This document shows positions 61,581 through 64,000 of a stretch of 64,000 nt of DNA, piece after piece. The stretch spans positions 570,273 through 634,272 of the forward strand of contig CAWCMA010000007.1 of NCBI GenBank assembly GCA_963796565.1, in the 5' to 3' direction. The notes under the pieces are model-generated. The model was not told the DNA's origin. It was given only the letters and a program-made list of their open reading frames with translations, and made no database searches. Both the position numbers and the translations under genes were made by a program. The stretch's first letter is position 1. The number at the start of each line of letters is the position of its first letter. The stretch is from JAKAVN01 sp963796565 (GTDB taxonomy: Bacteria > Desulfobacterota > Binatia > Binatales > Binataceae).

Positions 61581-61903
61581 TCGTCGGACGTCCCCGGCGT
61601 CGTAGGGCGCCTCGTGGCCTCACGCACAATGTCCAGGTCCATCGTTAGCTCACCCACCTTGCGCTTGAGTCGATTGATCTTTTCCTCGCGCAGCGCCTCG
61701 TCTTCCTTCTGGCGAGCACGAAGTGCGTTCTCCGCCCCGAGCAGGAAGCGATCGCGCCACTCTTCCACCTCGGCGACCTTCAGCCCATGGCGCCGAGCGG
61801 CTTCAACTGCCGTCGTCTCACCCTTGAGCAAGCTGATTACCAGTGCTGCGCGACGCTTGGCCGTCCAACGCTGGACTTCTTCTGCTCGTTGATCCTCTGC
61901 CAT
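61577..61903 (-). CDS. IS3-family transposase OrfA
   Basis: 108 residues, ATG with GAGGTGG upstream. ISLLKGETTAVEAARRHGL is the helix-turn-helix and the C-terminal EEKINRLKRKVGELTMDLDI is a leucine-zipper-like coil, as in OrfA subunits that recognise IS ends. It overlaps OrfB by four bases. Confidence 0.9.
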   Translation of the reverse strand: MAEDQRAEEVQRWTAKRRAALVISLLKGETTAVEAARRHGLKVAEVEEWRDRFLLGAENALRARQKEDEALREEKINRLKRKVGELTMDLDIVREATRRPTTPGTSDE

Positions 61904-62041
61904 TTGCCACCTCGAAGGTCTCTGCGACCTTGTACTATTGGTGGCTCAATATCCAAGGGAAGCAGGATACTGAGGGGTTCATATCGATACACCTCTCGGG
62001 CATCGGACTATTCTTGCCACGCAATTGAGGCCAATTTTCGT

Positions 62042-62680
62042 ATGCTTGCGAATTTCCTTTACTATCTGGTGACGGGCGCGGAAGCAGTATTTTCTGTCTT
62101 TGGTATCCGCTCGTTCTACGAACAACCGCCTTACGCGGTCGTCGAACGTCTGGACGATGCTATCGAGATCCGGACTTACGGACCGCGTCTGGCTGTCGAA
62201 ACCACCGTCGAAGCTCCGGACGGTCACACTGCTGAGAAGCAAGCCTTCCGGCTGCTGCTAAGCTATATCGTGGGTGCGAACCGCGGCAGCGCCAGATTCG
62301 CGATGACCGCACCAGTCGAGCAGGCGTCCCAACCCTCGCTCATCGCGATGACGGCGCCTGTCGAGATAACGGGCAAGCAATCGAACCGGGTAAACATGCG
62401 GTTTTTCCTTCCCGGCGCGCTCGCTGCCAAGGGAGCACCCGAGCCCCTAGACAATCGAGTAAGGATCGTCGAAGTTGCACCATCGACACTCGCGGTAGTG
62501 CGATTCTCCGGCGTTCTGAACGAAGATATTGAGGCGAGTCGAAGCCAAAAACTCATAGATGGAGTGGAACGGTCTGGCTGGAGGGCGACAGGGATGCCAT
62601 TTTTGCTGGCTTACGATCCGCCATTTACTATCCCCTTCTTACGTAGGAACGAGGTCGCTGTGGCGGTGACGCAACGCTGA
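62042..62680 (+). CDS. SOUL-family haem-binding protein
   Basis: 212 residues from the ATG at 62042. An N-terminal hydrophobic segment (NFLYYLVTGAEAVFSVFG) precedes the SOUL domain: YAVVERLDDAIEIRTYGPRL, FAMTAPVEQ, IAMTAPVEI, and MRFFLPGALA. The two TAPVE motifs are standard. Family members bind haem or tetrapyrroles. It is probably part of the light-response module from which the IS has separated it. Confidence 0.9.
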   Translation: MLANFLYYLVTGAEAVFSVFGIRSFYEQPPYAVVERLDDAIEIRTYGPRLAVETTVEAPDGHTAEKQAFRLLLSYIVGANRGSARFAMTAPVEQASQPSLIAMTAPVEITGKQSNRVNMRFFLPGALAAKGAPEPLDNRVRIVEVAPSTLAVVRFSGVLNEDIEASRSQKLIDGVERSGWRATGMPFLLAYDPPFTIPFLRRNEVAVAVTQR

Positions 62681-63032
62681 CTTGCCGGATTTGGAATCGG
62701 GGAATCAAATATGCAAAAAATTGGTGGGGGGAGATGTAAGCCGAGCAGATTCAGCTTAATAATTTGACCCGAGCAATATCAGGCCTGGCTCAATCTCTGA
62801 AGGAGAAGATGGACCCTTTTATTATCAGCAACCGAAAAACGCCCAGAATTTGGCCAATTGTCGCAACGACCCGGAGATTGCCCGCCGTGGGCTTGTGGTA
62901 GGCCTTGGCGGATGCGGGTTCCCCCGATGTCTCTCGCAAGGCGTGCGCAGTTGTTCTGCTTTTGTGGTCGGATATCACGCAGTGATCGGATCAAGCATCC
63001 GCTGATCGATTTCGCAATAGTGCCAGCGTCGC
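62681..63032. other. Intergenic stretch, nothing recognised
   Basis: Base composition falls noticeably here compared with the left part of the window. Open frames on the minus strand (62779-63066) show no family features or ribosome sites. Confidence 0.3.
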
Positions 63033-63491
63033 TCATTTCGGGCTTTCGTATTCGAGTAGTGAGCAAGGTGTTTCGGCGATCTCTGTGGCCAACGTAGTTA
63101 GATCCATCTGCGGCCGCCGGGCGATGGAATAACGCGAAAGAAAGCTCAGCTCATTTAACGAACCCAGCACTCGACGGCTCGAAGTAGTGCCGATCCGGAC
63201 CTGCGACATCTCGTACAATTCCTGTTCGATGATACCCCGTGCTACGCCGATACCTTCCATGACTGCTTGTACGGCCTCGCATAACCTTTCTGCGAAGGTG
63301 GTTCGGTCCTTTGCCTCTACAAACACCGGCAATAGCGAGCGTTCGCTCACACAGATCACGAGTCGCAGATGCCTTGTGAAGAACATATTCGCGTACCAGT
63401 CGCCCAAAACTGTGGTGGGAGTAACTTCGGTGTCAACGGCGTCGGCGTGAAGATATTTGAGAAGCTTGCGAGTGAACCTGATCGTGACCAC
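63033..63491 (-). CDS. DUF6933-like protein
   Basis: 152 residues from a GTG at 63491; the frame is open to 63608 but the family normally begins at MxIRxTKKLL, matching VTIRFTRKLLKYL here. TVLGDWYANMFFTRHLRLVI, CVSERSLLPVFV, FAERLCEAVQAVM and QVRIGTTSSRRVLGSLNELS follow the pattern. Function unknown; such genes often lie in accessory regions with toxin-antitoxin or defence genes. No good Shine-Dalgarno supports the start. Confidence 0.65.
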   Translation of the reverse strand: MVTIRFTRKLLKYLHADAVDTEVTPTTVLGDWYANMFFTRHLRLVICVSERSLLPVFVEAKDRTTFAERLCEAVQAVMEGIGVARGIIEQELYEMSQVRIGTTSSRRVLGSLNELSFLSRYSIARRPQMDLTTLATEIAETPCSLLEYESPK

Positions 63492-63694
63492 AAGATTGAT
63501 TCTGTTGTAGGGATTCTTGGCGTCGCTCCTTCGGCCCAAGAATTTAGCACAGAACCCCGTGGCTCCGAGATCGGGAGAGGAATGGGTCAGACCTCTTGGA
63601 GCGATCACGACGTGACGGTCGCGCTGCGTGTGTCCGCACTTCCGCTAAGTGAATTCAGTAATCCCGAAGTGATGGTTCCAGCCGCTTCTGCTTA

Positions 63695-64000
63695 TTATGG
63701 TCGGCCGATCGATATATCAAGGTCGGTCACCAAGCCGTTGGACAGCGAATAGACCCAGCCGTGGACGCAGAGGTCTTGTCCGCGCGCCCATGCTTCCTGC
63801 ACGAAAACGTCGGATGCGACGTTGCTCACCTGTTGGACTACGTTCAGTTCGCACAAACGGTCGAAGCGAGCGCGCCCATCCGGGATTGCGTCAAGCACGT
63901 CGCGGTGTTGATGAAAGAGCTCACGGATGGGATGCAGCCAGTGGTCCACGAGACCGCGTCGTTTACCGTCCACCGCCGCGCTCACTCCGCCACAGCCGTA
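63695..64000 (-). CDS. Beta-carbonic anhydrase, C-terminal part
   Basis: The gene enters from the right edge; 101 residues are visible. YGCGGVSAAVDGKRRGLVDH contains the second zinc Cys of the beta-class motif (H-x-x-C), and LCELNVVQQVSNV and CVHGWVYSLSNGLVTDLDI are the conserved C-terminal stretches of Can-type enzymes. It interconverts CO2 and bicarbonate. The start lies outside the window. Confidence 0.9.
   Translation of the reverse strand, partial: YGCGGVSAAVDGKRRGLVDHWLHPIRELFHQHRDVLDAIPDGRARFDRLCELNVVQQVSNVASDVFVQEAWARGQDLCVHGWVYSLSNGLVTDLDISIGRP

Larger units (their letters stand above)
60731..61950 (-). mobile_element. IS3-family insertion sequence
   Basis: About 1.2 kb containing the two overlapping transposase frames. 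Imperfect terminal inverted repeats are suggested: TGCTCCCCCGGTATCAAG on the left (about 60734) and, read inward on the other strand, TGAGCCACCAATAGTACAAG on the right (about 61950). No clear target duplication is seen, and the ends are my estimate. Both frames look intact, so it may be active or recently active. Confidence 0.75.

Noticed and set aside
62779..63066. 95-codon minus-strand frame
   Set aside because: No family similarity, no ribosome site, and it overlaps the end of the better supported DUF6933-like gene.
1..64000. CRISPR arrays, rRNA genes, Sec-insertion genes (selABCD)
   Set aside because: No regularly spaced repeats, rRNA sequence, or recognisable selA, selB, selD or tRNA-Sec was seen on reading through.

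Overview
The window is 64 kb of GC-rich bacterial chromosome with about 70 supportable protein genes, one tRNA and one insertion sequence. Several things point to an uncultured Desulfobacterota or Candidatus Binatota-type bacterium: a complete outer-membrane lipid (Mla) system, an F420-pathway gene (cofC) with two luciferase-like oxidoreductases, and a pheA-hisC-tyrA-cmk-rpsA-ihfB order. This is inference from gene content; no rRNA is present to confirm it.

Layout. 1-6.2 kb: the start of an MMPL/RND transporter, a PhrA/ModF-like ABC ATPase, moaA, mug, a luciferase-like oxidoreductase, and a sigma-54 enhancer-binding regulator that itself sits behind a near-perfect sigma-54 promoter. 6.4-8.5 kb: a VOC protein, an exported protein, an ArsC whose catalytic codon is an in-frame TGA (read here as selenocysteine, with a SECIS-like hairpin just downstream), and rpmB. 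8.7-20.2 kb: core genes (SDR, mutL, miaA, accA, pheA, hisC, tyrA, cmk, rpsA, ihfB-like, HIT). 20.3-23.3 kb: a BchI-like AAA+ ATPase and its von Willebrand A partner. 23.5-28.5 kb: envelope proteins (Spy-like, Tyr/Pro-rich, M48 protease, metallo-beta-lactamase fold) and a DnaQ/GIY-YIG/UvrC-like fusion nuclease. 28.7-32.7 kb: a periplasmic cytochrome c cluster with a Tat-exported metallophosphoesterase. 32.8-36.1 kb: GST/maleylacetoacetate isomerase, cytochrome P450, TPR-SH3 lipoprotein. 36.3-40.7 kb: cofC and mlaEFDCA, ending in four consecutive large hairpins. 41-45.5 kb: lipA-lipB, a VapBC-type toxin-antitoxin pair with a palindromic operator, lpd and rnhB. 45.7-53 kb: PH-domain protein, F420-type oxidoreductase, small excisionase-like HTH protein, RNB exoribonuclease, CPA2 antiporter and a lipoprotein.

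From tRNA-Leu(UAA) at 53.2 kb onward the content looks accessory: a class II photolyase stress module (phr, DUF523-DUF1722, XRE-cupin regulator, DUF378, SDR-DUF2867, membrane protein, frameshifted TIGR01777 epimerase, SRPBCC), an IS3-family element, a SOUL haem-binding protein, a DUF6933-like protein and the end of a beta-carbonic anhydrase.

The most notable observation is the selenocysteine-type arsenate reductase at 7858-8217. A conventional gene caller would start it 20 residues late and lose the active site. No selenium-insertion genes lie in the window, so the call depends on the rest of the genome.
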